Positions 1 through 11,700 of a stretch of 64,000 nt of DNA are shown here, in pieces. The position numbers were made by a program, and so were the translations under genes. The stretch is taken from contig OY754472.1 of the NCBI GenBank assembly GCA_963575645.1, positions 5,394,001-5,458,000 on the forward strand, written 5' to 3'. The DNA comes from Xanthostigma xanthostigma. Lineage: Eukaryota > Arthropoda > Insecta > Raphidioptera > Raphidiidae. Numbering within the stretch: the first letter of the stretch is position 1; each line of letters opens with the position of its first letter. The notes under the pieces were generated by a model, which was given only the letters and a program-made list of their open reading frames with translations, was not told the origin of the DNA and ran no database searches.

Positions 1-1553
1 TAAAATCGCAATAACCACTAGGGTGCAAACATACACTTCTGTCTTTTTTTAAGTCGTAAGAGCTCGTTGGTTCTGATTGGCTGACGCCATAGATAGACAT
101 AAAATTATTGGAATAACCAAGGAATTACTTCGAAAAAAGAGACGTATATATATTTTCAATACACTTTGTTTCCTTCACGGACCGCACATTGAGTAAATAG
201 ACAATGTTTGATATAGTAATTAATATATATATGCATGAAACGATCGCGGTCGCTTTGGTCGCGGCATAAATGACGTCATGGATGGCGCGCTCATCGAGAT
301 CATGAAGTTCACATTTGTCAGTAGATCAGCGCGACCATTAACTGTTTTCCCGCGCATTTTAATGTCACAGAGATGACATCACAATATTGAAATGAATGAA
401 TGTATCGAAGCCGTTTGAGCTCAGGATGCGAAAAGAACATCTGTCATTAGATAGATTTAACGTTTCTTAGAAAAACATAACCTTACTTATTGCAAGATGT
501 TTTTTTTTTACGCGATAACGGCAGCCATGTTTGTTGTTGGCTGTGGCCCATTTCACTAAAACTTTTGTCCGCAATGTTTATAAGTTAGGGGAATGACAAA
601 ATGTGCGGTTGTGATTGCGAGAGTTGCGGGCGCCAGATGGAACGCGCTACTTGCTTAAAAAAAATGAACAGCTATATTTACTCGTATTAAAAACATTTGA
701 GGCGTTTATAAAAAAAAGTGTGGTTTCAAAAATGTAATTTCTTACATAAAACAGAAAAAAAAGTATCGAAACCGTCACCAAATTTCATAAAAACGTTTGA
801 TATAGAAAAAACAAATTCACTCCATTTTGGTATATATAAAACAAAATCACACAACATATATTCAAAAAGTCAAATTAGTACCTCCCTCATTTTGAAATTT
901 GAAAACTCAAAACTAGATTTAAATTATTATAGGCATTAGGCGTATTCATTCGACAAGTATTTCTGTTTTGTTAAGAAATAAACTTTTAATCTAAAAGATC
1001 AGTCAATTTCTCTATCAGACATACGAAAGAACTTTTCAATTGCACAGATTTTTCTGTTTATCGGACAGTCAATTTTAGATTTTTTCGCGTTTAAAAAATG
1101 ATTTTTGACTTTATGAACAAAAAGATTATTATTTTAACACGTTTTTATTAACTTTCTTGTCAGTTCTTTGCACATAAACAAGTTAAAGACAAAATATATT
1201 AATAGGTACAGGGGCAGGAGGAAGATCAAACTCTAGTTTGATCCTGTCCTCATTGCCTAAATTTGTACATTTAGATCAATAAAAATTTATTGTTATTATT
1301 AATCAATTTTTTGTCTGTTCGGTACAAATTTTGCACATGATTTTAAACCAACTTCCCGTTAGTTGAAATTTTGACAAGTGTGTAATTAAGATTTATTTTT
1401 TAGCTTTATAATTTATATAAATTATTATGTTGGAACACGTTTTAGCTACTGTGGATGACTAGGACCTTTGATTAAAGTATTATAATACTTTAATCAATTG
1501 TAGGATGATAATATTATCGTTCTAAGGTCACAGTTAGGGACGTAATATGATTT
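1..1553. other. Non-coding left flank
   Basis: No exon-like stretch is visible on either strand. The minus-strand CLASP gene must cross or end in this region or further left, but I could not find its next exon here. A perfect AT palindrome, attaaagtattataatac and its mirror, lies near 1472-1495 just before the satellite. Confidence 0.6.
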
Positions 1554-1555
1554 TT

Positions 1556-2122
1556 AATATCATTAAATATATCGATATTTATATCGACACCGAACCTATA
1601 TAGATAATCAATAATACCGAACCTTTCAATATCGATATTTATATTAATCGATATATCTCTCTGATATTTCTTAGCCATAATATCAATAAAATCATATCGG
1701 TAATGTAAATATATCGATATAAATATCGATATTTTCATGCTCTCCGATTTTTTTATGCCATAATATCGATAATATCATAGGAATGTACATATATCGATAT
1801 AAATCGGTAAGGTCAATATAAATATCGATATCATCGATATAAATATCGATATCATCGATATAAATATCGATATCATCGATATAAATATCGATGATATCAA
1901 TATAAATATCGATATATATATCGATATAAATATCGATTATATCGATATAAATACCGATTATATCGATATAAATACCGATATTATCGATATAAATACCGAT
2001 ATTGTCGATATAAATACCGATATTGTCGATATAAATACCAATATTGTCGATATAAATATCGATATTGTCGATATAAATATCGATATTGACGATATAAATA
2101 TCGATATTATCGATAATATCAG
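1556..2122. repeat. ATCGAT-rich tandem satellite
   Basis: About 570 bp of tandem AT-rich units built on atcgatataaatatcgat, with a period near 18-21 bases and gradual drift: ataccgat variants lie in the middle and atattgtcgat variants to the right. The unit is almost self-complementary, so both strands look alike and open reading frames through it are artefacts. The flanks contain cagttaggg on the left and the mirror-like ccctagtcacag on the right. This may mean the array sits inside a MITE, but the match is weak. Confidence 0.85.
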
Positions 2123-2741
2123 TTGACTAATATATTGTTGCAACCCTAGTCACAGTCAATTAAAATTTTCTGACGAGTCGTGAAATGTCGGACATTTTGT
2201 CGAATAAATACTGCTTATGTTTCCACAATAAAAAATTCTTACATCCATTGCGCGAGAGCGAAGTATCTCTCGTAAGAACAGGTATTCCGCTACGCTGCCT
2301 ATAAGAACGCGGTAGCGATGGAGCACGGCTCAGCGTCGGCTGAGATAAATTTTCAGTGCTACCGGCTTAAATTTATTAATCGATAACGATACACGCATAC
2401 CAACACAACATACAAACCGGCACATTTGAATTATCCGAATGTAAGCATTAAAAATAAAACAAATTTAATATTTGAATATTATTACTGCCTGCATTTAGTC
2501 ATTAGTTCAAACAGTTGGCGTTTTTTTATTTTCAAACAAATATTCGTTGTGACAATAACTTGTTTTAAGATAAAATATTAATTTTATTGAAAGAAAAATA
2601 TACATTGTTTTTTAATAAAGAAAAAAGTTTAACATAACCTGTTGAGATTTATATCTAATCAAATATTAATTCAGTGCTGGTCAAAAAATTAATATATTGT
2701 CGCCAAAAAGAAAATCAAATTGAATACAAATAAAAACATAC
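2123..2741. other. Gap between satellite and last visible CLASP exon
   Basis: AT-rich sequence with a GC-richer patch at about 2245-2360 (gcgcgagagcgaag and similar). I see no exon or RNA gene. Reading the minus strand, this is the intron downstream of CLASP exon 9. Confidence 0.5.
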
Positions 2742-5700
2742 CGGTCGATCCGCTATTGCTCGCTGTGCCGGCACGATTAAATTTATGAGTCGACGCAGGA
2801 GCAGCCGCCTGATTTAAACTACTCGAACTGCTGCTGCTACTCATTTGTTCACTATAACCGGCACTGCTTAGCACAGTTCGTCTGTAACTCGGTTCCAAAG
2901 AGCGTAACAAAGATTCGCCGGCGTCGGGGAAATGATCTTTGAAGGCCCAAAATGCTCTATAACAGAAATTCGTCGATTTTAAAGGCACTTAAAATTTTAA
3001 AAGGCATTTAAAGGCACTCGACAACACAGATATTTTCTTTTCCATTTTAATTAATTTTAGTCACAAACTTTTATGTAATTAAATTACAGTAGAACGCCGA
3101 TTATCCGACCGCCGATTAACCGAATCGCCAATTATCCGAATCGGTCCTAAGTGTAATATAAAAAATTAAAACCAAGTAATTTTTCAATAAAAACAAGTTT
3201 TGTGGGGACGCAAGAATACAAAAATGCGAGTGACAATTAGGCTTTTGAAAAAAAAATAATTATCGATTTTTTTATTGTATTTTAAAACTTTATTATAAAT
3301 AATATTGATAATCGATGCGAAAAACTTTCAAAAAACTTTTTTTAAATTAATTATAAGCAATTTAAAATTGATAAAATATTAAAAAAAATCACGTGACTGC
3401 AAACGCACTAAAATTGTTTTTGACAGTTGTGACGTCATAATGGTAAAATGTATACCTATACGCAGTATACTATCAATGGCTTCTACATAATAATTGTGTA
3501 TTGACTAAAACATTATGACGTCACATTATGTTCGGGAAATGTCTGCGCGTTCTCGGAACTGGGTACAAAAATTTATTTTTAAATTGATATAACTTTTGAA
3601 TTATAACGAAAATAAAAAAAAGAAAAATAGTTTTGTTATAAAACTTATATACGATCTTTCCATTTATGACAAAAAAAAATTTCATTCAAAAGCCCAATTG
3701 CCGTGTAGACGCTACAATGTTATCAGCACACGTCGAAGTTGGAACTCGCTGGAGTTCAGATATATTTCAACTGTTATGGTTGAAAGCTAGAGGCAAAACA
3801 CTACTTGTCCGATTATCGGAATCGACCCCGGTCCCAATTAATTCGGATAATCGGAGTTCTACTGTATTTATACGAAAACAAGGCAACAGCGCTTGACCGT
3901 TTATAGTGACTTTTGTGAACTATGGTGATCGCAAATGTTGCAGTCAGAAGATTCAGCTCGAGTGCAGCAGTGGACCGATATCTGTCACATGAACCAATAT
4001 GGCGCCAGCTACTGGGTAATGCACACACGTTCATGGCTTACATGTGTGTAGTGTCTGTGAAGTTATACAACTTTAAACTATACCAAAAATAAGTAAAAAG
4101 AACCGAAGTTTTCCCCAGGTAGTGATAACAGCGCCATCTCGCGTGCGCCAGAAAACGGTCCATCTCGAAACACAGCGAGCATAGGAAGCTAAGTCTCCTG
4201 ATTAAAGACTTCGTGGTTACCACCGTCATTCAGAAACAGTTCAGCTCCACCCACTTGCGCATAGCCCACAAAAAAGCAGAAAAAATAAAAATAAACAGAT
4301 TAAGTAACTATCTTCACTACATACTTTCTCGCTGTTTGACGTGCTTCAGCATCAGCATCGGAAATGCCTTTTTTGATAGCTTCAGCGATGCTTGTGATCT
4401 GCTTCTTGAGCGTTTGTGACGACCACGTATTTAATATCACCAATATCAAACTGTGACACTCTTTTCTGATATCGCAGCTTTTGCTCGTCGTCGCCGACTG
4501 CGTCACAACTGGTATGAACTTGGGCGAGTGGCAGTGAGACAGCATATGTCGCAAACACAGAGCACCGGCTGTCGCGACGACCTGCAATTCAATTTGTTAA
4601 TTCGGTCACCTAAATACATACAACCGGATGCTTCCGTATCAGAGTTTCGAGACTTCGCAATTCTGAACACAATTTTTAAACGTTTCGATTCCAGAACTGG
4701 AAAAGATCGATATCGGAATTTCGAAATTAATGAACGATTAAAAATTAACCCCTTCAGTAATCATTTAAAAATAAAAAATTGGAAAAAAAACCTTTTTTTA
4801 TGAACGAATTTTAATTACAGAAGCCATTTCGGACCCAAAATGGGACTGAAAGTTGATATTATGGAGCAGTGTGAAAAAAAACATTAAGTAGATATATACA
4901 GTATGTAAACGCGTAAGGTGCACATAGGGAAATTAACATTGGGAAAAAATGACTGGATCAGAGTGAGCCTTGAAATCTTGTTTTTCAATTTGACAGATAA
5001 TATTCTTTTGCAAAATGAATGTGTACAGTGCCAAAGAAAATATTCAAATGATTACAACATAATCGGACTTTTTTTATTAATGGGACATTAAATTCCCAAA
5101 AATACTTAAATATGGTGCGAGATCAAATATCTGCGCCGATTCATGTTGAACCTAAAGACATTGGGTCACTGATTTACCAACGCGCATACGTCATACCAGT
5201 CAGACAATTTTTGAATGAAATGTTTCCAAACAGATGGAGTTGTTTTTTTGTTTTATTTTTGTACAAAAAAATTAAAATAAAGATTTATAAGAGCTTTTTA
5301 TTATTAAAAAAGTCTATTAAAATAAAAATAAGTCAAAATAAAATAGAAATCCTCAAGATTACCACGACAATTCAATAGAAATAACAATTAATGCAGTCAT
5401 GGCTAACTCTGATCCAAGTATTTTTCCCCAATTCTAATTTCCCTATGTGCACCTTACGTGTTTACATACTGTATATATATATTCAAAATTTTTCTTTGGT
5501 GTGGTAAATGGGAATAGAATATAATTTAAAAAAGAAATACCTTTGCCGAATTCTGAATTAGTCCAATAAGAGGAATAATTAAAAATTTCGCAGTCACTTC
5601 AAATCTATTTCCAAGTTCTTGCGCTAAGTGAGCAATTGTAGCGCAAGCTTCTCGGACAACTTGCGATCGAAGATCCGAAACGGCCGCTTCAAGGGCAGTT

Positions 5701-8700
5701 TCCAGAGTGCGAACAGTTGTAACGAAGTCGTCATACTGTGTAGCGCCGGCGATGAGCAAAGAGCGTATTTTCTTCAACTGTAAAAATTAGTTTTGGTATT
5801 AGTTCGTGTTTCGTAAGTGACGAATCACCGCGCAAGCGCAATAAGTGCACGCCTAGAACTGCCAATGACAGTTTAGTTCTTAATGATCACAAAACCAACG
5901 TCTTAAATCGTAACACAAACCATTTAAAATCGTTTCACTTCATTTTAGATTTTTATTTTCCTTATTAATCATTTTTTTAATTTAAGTTTATTATTTTCGG
6001 TATTCATTGAAAGTAAGGTACCTAATTAAAATCAATTGAGTTTTTGTTACTTTATTATATTTTATTTAAGCTGCGAACCAGGCTTAGCTCAGTGGATACA
6101 ATCTTAAAACCGGCGTTAGTGTGTAATATGCCGTACCGAGCGTCATCTATGAACCGCTTAAATGGATAAAAACAGCATTCGATAGTACACTGTGTAATTG
6201 ACAGAGGCGGGCAAACTTTCATGCTTAATATTATTTTTGATAGATTTCAATCAAGTCTACTGTACCCCCCTGAACGAAATTATTAATATAGATATTGTTA
6301 AAAATCGAAACCGGTACAAAATCCAAACCCGACTAGATTTCTCGAAACGTAACCGTAACCGAAACACGTGACATACCGAAATCCAAATGTCATTTTGATT
6401 CGATTTCAATTAAATCTTTAAATTACTCACAGCATTAACTCTTTTATCCCAAGCTTCGTTTGTATTTGATAAAATATCTTTCACTTCTTTCATATGATCG
6501 TTTAATTCTCTTCCGGTAAATAATTGAATTGTTGGAACATCCTCGAAGGAACGTATAAAAGTAGATTCATCTACAGCGCCGGCTAAAAAAAATACATTCG
6601 CTAATTTACTACCAAAATCTTAAATTAGAAATAGAAATAAGATTTATTTTTTCAAATTTGTACATAATTTGGTATTACATATTAAGTTCGTTCCAAGCAG
6701 CCGCGAACGGTAATAAAACCGTACACAGTCTTGTTAGTGCGCAAGACTGTCTTGCGCAGTATCGATTTTTGAGCTAGTGCGCAAATTTGTCTTGCGCAGT
6801 GACAAGAACGTGTATGGTTCTATTACCGTTCACGGCTGCTTAGAACGAACCTATTATATCACAATTTTATTATTGAAAAAAAAGTAAGTATATCTTAAGG
6901 GGGGCCCCATATTAGATATACTTTTCCAATATACCATTTAAATATCCAAATCTTTGATTAACGTCTGATTAGAACTCTTCAATAAATAAAATTATCGACC
7001 AATTTTTCAGACAATATATTAACAAAAATATCAATAATATAATATATTATATTATATTTTTAGACCCGTTCTGAAGAAGATCCAAATCCGGATCGAAACG
7101 TTAATCGTTTAATGTATTATTGATATTTTTGTTAACATATTGTCTGAAAAATTGGTCGATAATTTTATTTATTGAACCGTTTAAATATCTCCGTTGAAAC
7201 GGAAATGCACATATATGTATGCATATAAGAGAAAAAAAAATTTGTAATTATTCTGTTAGTATCAATAAATAATTTCTGTAACATTTTTTCTTTTTATTGA
7301 CAATGTCTGTACAATTTTAATAGTGTTTTGACTAATAAAGTTTAAATTGAATTGAAAAATATTTGATATCGTATCCATCTAGATAATAACAAGAAATGTT
7401 CATAGGTAAAAAGAAAACCGAAGTAGATTTCTTCGAAAATGACGCATTTCCGACCTCCAAGGGAAAGAGGTTAAATCATTCAAAATTAGTCATAGTTTCT
7501 CTTCTCAAGAGGAATACGAGCAATTACCGGTCACCTGTATATTAGGTATGTGGAAACACTCTTTACTATTATCGACCAGCTCGAAGGAGGCTTCAGCCGT
7601 CATTTGAAAGAAATGTCTTGATATTTTTAGCTACTGAATATTTTTACAGTTAGTTCATATTGCTTTATTTTTTGTTTTGTGTTTTCCCCGTTGGTCCCTT
7701 TCATTTTTATATGACGTATTGTCTGGTCTTTTGTCTATTGAGCGCGTTTAAAAGAGAAAATAATAATAAAATTCAGGGGGCTCGGCGCCTTGTTCGCCTA
7801 GGGGCTACATGATGGGGAAATTCGCCGTTGATTGCATCATTTACCGTTACACAATTTATGCGTATCCTGTAAAAAATAAAAGAAATATATATTTTCTATA
7901 AACTGACCTGGACCCGACGTTGGCGTTGCACATATCGGTCGTTTAACAGTCGGAGCGCTAACGACTCTTTTTACAGCTTTCGATTTCACCATAACTCTGT
8001 CTGGTTCGTCGATATAATTCGAATCTGAAAATGAAAATATTTTCTCCAGTGAATACACAATAATTGAATATTTATAAGGAGCCATCTTCGAGTGTCTATC
8101 GTCACGAACGGCCATTCAAAAAGTCTCTTTTAAATCTGCCTCTCGATTATCTGATGAATATTGAAGTCCGTCGTTTTTTACTCTGCCAGTTCTTTGTATG
8201 TCATGTTATATTCCTTATGTGAATGACCTTGAATAGTTATAGAATAGGATTTACAGCGCCCGTGGTGGCGAAAAGTTAAACGTTTTGAGGGGCTTTAAAA
8301 CAGGGGTGTCAGACTGATTTTTCTAAAGGGCCATTTATAAGATTTAGGGTGTTTTAGCGGGCCAGACTCTAAATTAAAAAATTGGTTGTCTGTAAAGTCG
8401 GTTTACGGACGATAGTTTTACGTGATAACGTATTCCGTAATACATAACCTAAACCTCCCAAAATTTGGTTTCAATCCGCTTATCCTTGGTGTCGGAATGA
8501 TAAGAAATGTCAAAAGTGACGTTTGCAACTGTCGAAGTATTATGTTCTAATAATAATTAGTTATTCCAATACTTAACTTAGAAGGCGTTGCATTTCACAA
8601 AATACTAATGTCAAAAAATTGAATTAAACATTAGAAATGCAGCCGTTTTCATGTTAAGACAAGATATACGTTATCTTCTAATTTCCATGTACGGCAAACA

Positions 8701-11700
8701 AAGACGACCGACCGCGTCGCGCCATGCATTAGACAACATTGCATTTATACAGCTATTTTTCTATATAAATTTGTATAAAAAAACTGTTTAGGCAAATTCT
8801 GTTATACGAAATCTATGTAAAATGTTCTCCTCTTTCGTTTAAGACTGGTTTCAAACCGATCTGATTTAAATTGAGCGAGAAATTAGCAAAAAGCACGCAC
8901 AGGGTCAGGCGGAACGTTACGCGTTACGAACGTTAGGATTTAGGAACGTTACACTTTTTCGTGCATGCAGCCGGTGTTTTATCAATTTATAAGATTGGTG
9001 ATTCATCAATTTATAAGACGTTATCACGTCAAAATTAAAACACATACTACCGTATTTTTCGGACTATAAGACGCACTTCAAATTTATAAAACGATTTTTA
9101 GAAAAATATATTTTATTGTTATTTTCGGATAATTACCCCCCCCCCCCGATCATAATAATAAAAAAATAAGCCTGAAAATAATACGAATACCTGGCTAAAA
9201 AATAAAATTTAGAAATACTTCTTGAAAAAAAAAAATTGCAAAATTGGTTTGGGATTTAATATTTTGCTTGACACCTTCCTTCGTTAGTATTCTTGTGTGA
9301 TATTAATAAAACTTAAAAAATAATGATTTTTTTTACTTTTCCCTCCCTCCCAGAAAAAATTATCTACGCCCTTGATCTACGTGAACTTACTCGGTAGAGA
9401 TGTCAAAGCAGTAGGTAATAGTTCTCCAGAAGTAAGCATTTGATCAAACTTAGCGTAGAGCATTGGCTGTTTAGTTGACGGCACTCCGCCCTTTTTGTTC
9501 AAATCGTGTCGCAATCTCTCGCCGACGTGTCTATAGATTTCAACTAATGTATTTATGGCGGTGTCGCGAACAGACGGAATCGGATCGCTCACCAATTTAA
9601 CGATGTTGGGTGTAAACTTTCCCAATGTTAAATTCTGCGTTCCGTATCTGGAAAGAAAAATATCGTTTAAAAATTAAAAACCTCTATCTACGTCCTAAAT
9701 TGCTTGTAGGCTGTGTGCACGAAACCTACTAGCGCCGCTAGTGGTTAATAGAGAATTATTTAACTCACTTTTTATGGAAATGGCGACATGTTTCTATAGT
9801 GATAAGTCAAAAACACGATGTGTCAAAAAAAATGTAATAAGGAAATAATCTACTGTTTAAGCAATCTGTCTATACAATTTTATATTTGGAAAATTTCTTG
9901 GGAACAATAGACTTCTAATGCAGTGTGATTAATTAAAACATTTTATTTGCCAACGTTTCGACTAAATCTAGTCTTTATTTTAGCGCCTTGATGAAGACTA
10001 GATTTAGTCGAAACGTTGGCAAATAAAATGTTTTAATTAATCACACTGCATTAGAAGTCAATTGTTCCCAAGAAATTTTCCAGAATAATCTACTATCTAT
10101 ACTAATATATAAAGCAGAAGAGTTTGTTTGTTTGTTTGAACGCGCTAATCTCAGGAACTACTGGTTCGAATTGAAAAACATATTTTTTGTTGGATAGCCC
10201 ATTTATCGAGGAAGGCTATAGGCTATATAATATCACGTTACGACTAATAGGAGCGGAAAATCAATGAAAAAAGTTGCAGAATGTCAGTCAACATTTTTCA
10301 CCATATACTTATATTCAGGCGAAATGCCGTAACAGAATATCGCAATATTAGCGATACATCTACCGAATCTCGGTTAGCTAAGTCGGTAGCGCGCTCGACT
10401 CTTAATCTCAGGGTCGTGGGTTCGAGCCCCACCTTGGACGAATATGTTTTTAATGTTTTTTTTTATTTTATACATTGCTGTTTTCTAAGGCTATCATTTA
10501 AATTTATTTTAGTTTTATTTACGACTAATTAAAATTAAATAAATCTAAATAATAGCTCATTTGAAAACTATTACAGTACCTATATATAAAATTAATTTTC
10601 CTACAGTGTTTTCAATTAAATATTTATTATATTTTATTAATTATACAGTAATTATTGATTTAAAAGAAATAATTATTACTTAAAAAAATATATTTTCATC
10701 AAAAATGGAGGTTTGAGTTTAAAATAAGTAATAAAGCAGGGAACTGCCGAAAACTGCAAAACATTTGGACCCACATTCATCTTGGTAAACTAAGATGAAT
10801 GTGCGTACTCATGTCTCTTCCTTCCCCATTCGTTCTTTTGCACCCGGGTGGAACCGGACGGGACCGCTAGTTAGAAGATAAATGTGTTAAAATTAGTAAT
10901 AAACGCACAAAAATATGACTTACGTATTTAAAACGTTAACAAAACAACGAAGTACTTCTTCTCGTATTTTAGAGTTTTTATGACAAAAGCCATCAGATAT
11001 CTTTTCTAACAGCTGTTGAGGCTGCACAACTTGCTTCTCTAATATTTTTTCAATGAATTGATGTGCTTTTTCTCTAACCTACAAAAGAAACATATTCAAC
11101 ATATTTTGATTAACACGATTGTCACTATCGTAACCAAGGAAAAAAGCAACATTTTCAAAATCTTTTTTTTCTCATTTATCATATCACGCATTTGGTCTCA
11201 ACTGCGTATATTCTAACAGTTCCGGCTATGCATATTAATTCAATGAGCATAAAATATAGTTCACGAAATACGAAACAAAATGTCGGCTTTAAACATTGGA
11301 ATATTAGATTTTTTTTCTAATTTTTCGAATTTTATAAAAGTTTAACTATTTTCTTCAATGAAGGTCTCTCATAATTGATATTCAAATTTTTCAAAGATTA
11401 TAAACCCTTAAATAGGTATGCTTTTTTTTTAATTCTAAGCGCATAACTTTTTTATTCAAAATTGGTATACAGTGTGGAACTTCGCTCATTCGAACTTTGA
11501 TAATTAGAAGCCCAACAATTAGAATTTCTCGATAAACCGAATTTCTTGGCTTGTTGCTTGAGCTCCCATATAACACAATGTACTATTTTCTTGGATAATT
11601 CTAGCACTAACGATTCTTTGTTTCGTTTTCCCCCTCCGTCTATCTAGCAGCCATTCGGTAATTTGAAGTATTGGGCCAATCCCTTCGATAATGAATTAAC

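Noticed and set aside
1514-2143. Open frames of isoleucine/serine/phenylalanine repeats in the satellite
   Set aside because: They are translations of the ATCGAT tandem unit, with no start context, splice sites or composition of a real protein.
6070-6150. tRNA-like GCTTAGCTCAGTGGAT in a CLASP intron
   Set aside because: Good A box only; no B box or cloverleaf follows.
9040-9075. CCGTATTTTTCGGACTATAAGACG as a transposon end
   Set aside because: Resembles a terminal repeat seen in many animals, but I found no matching inverted end in the window.
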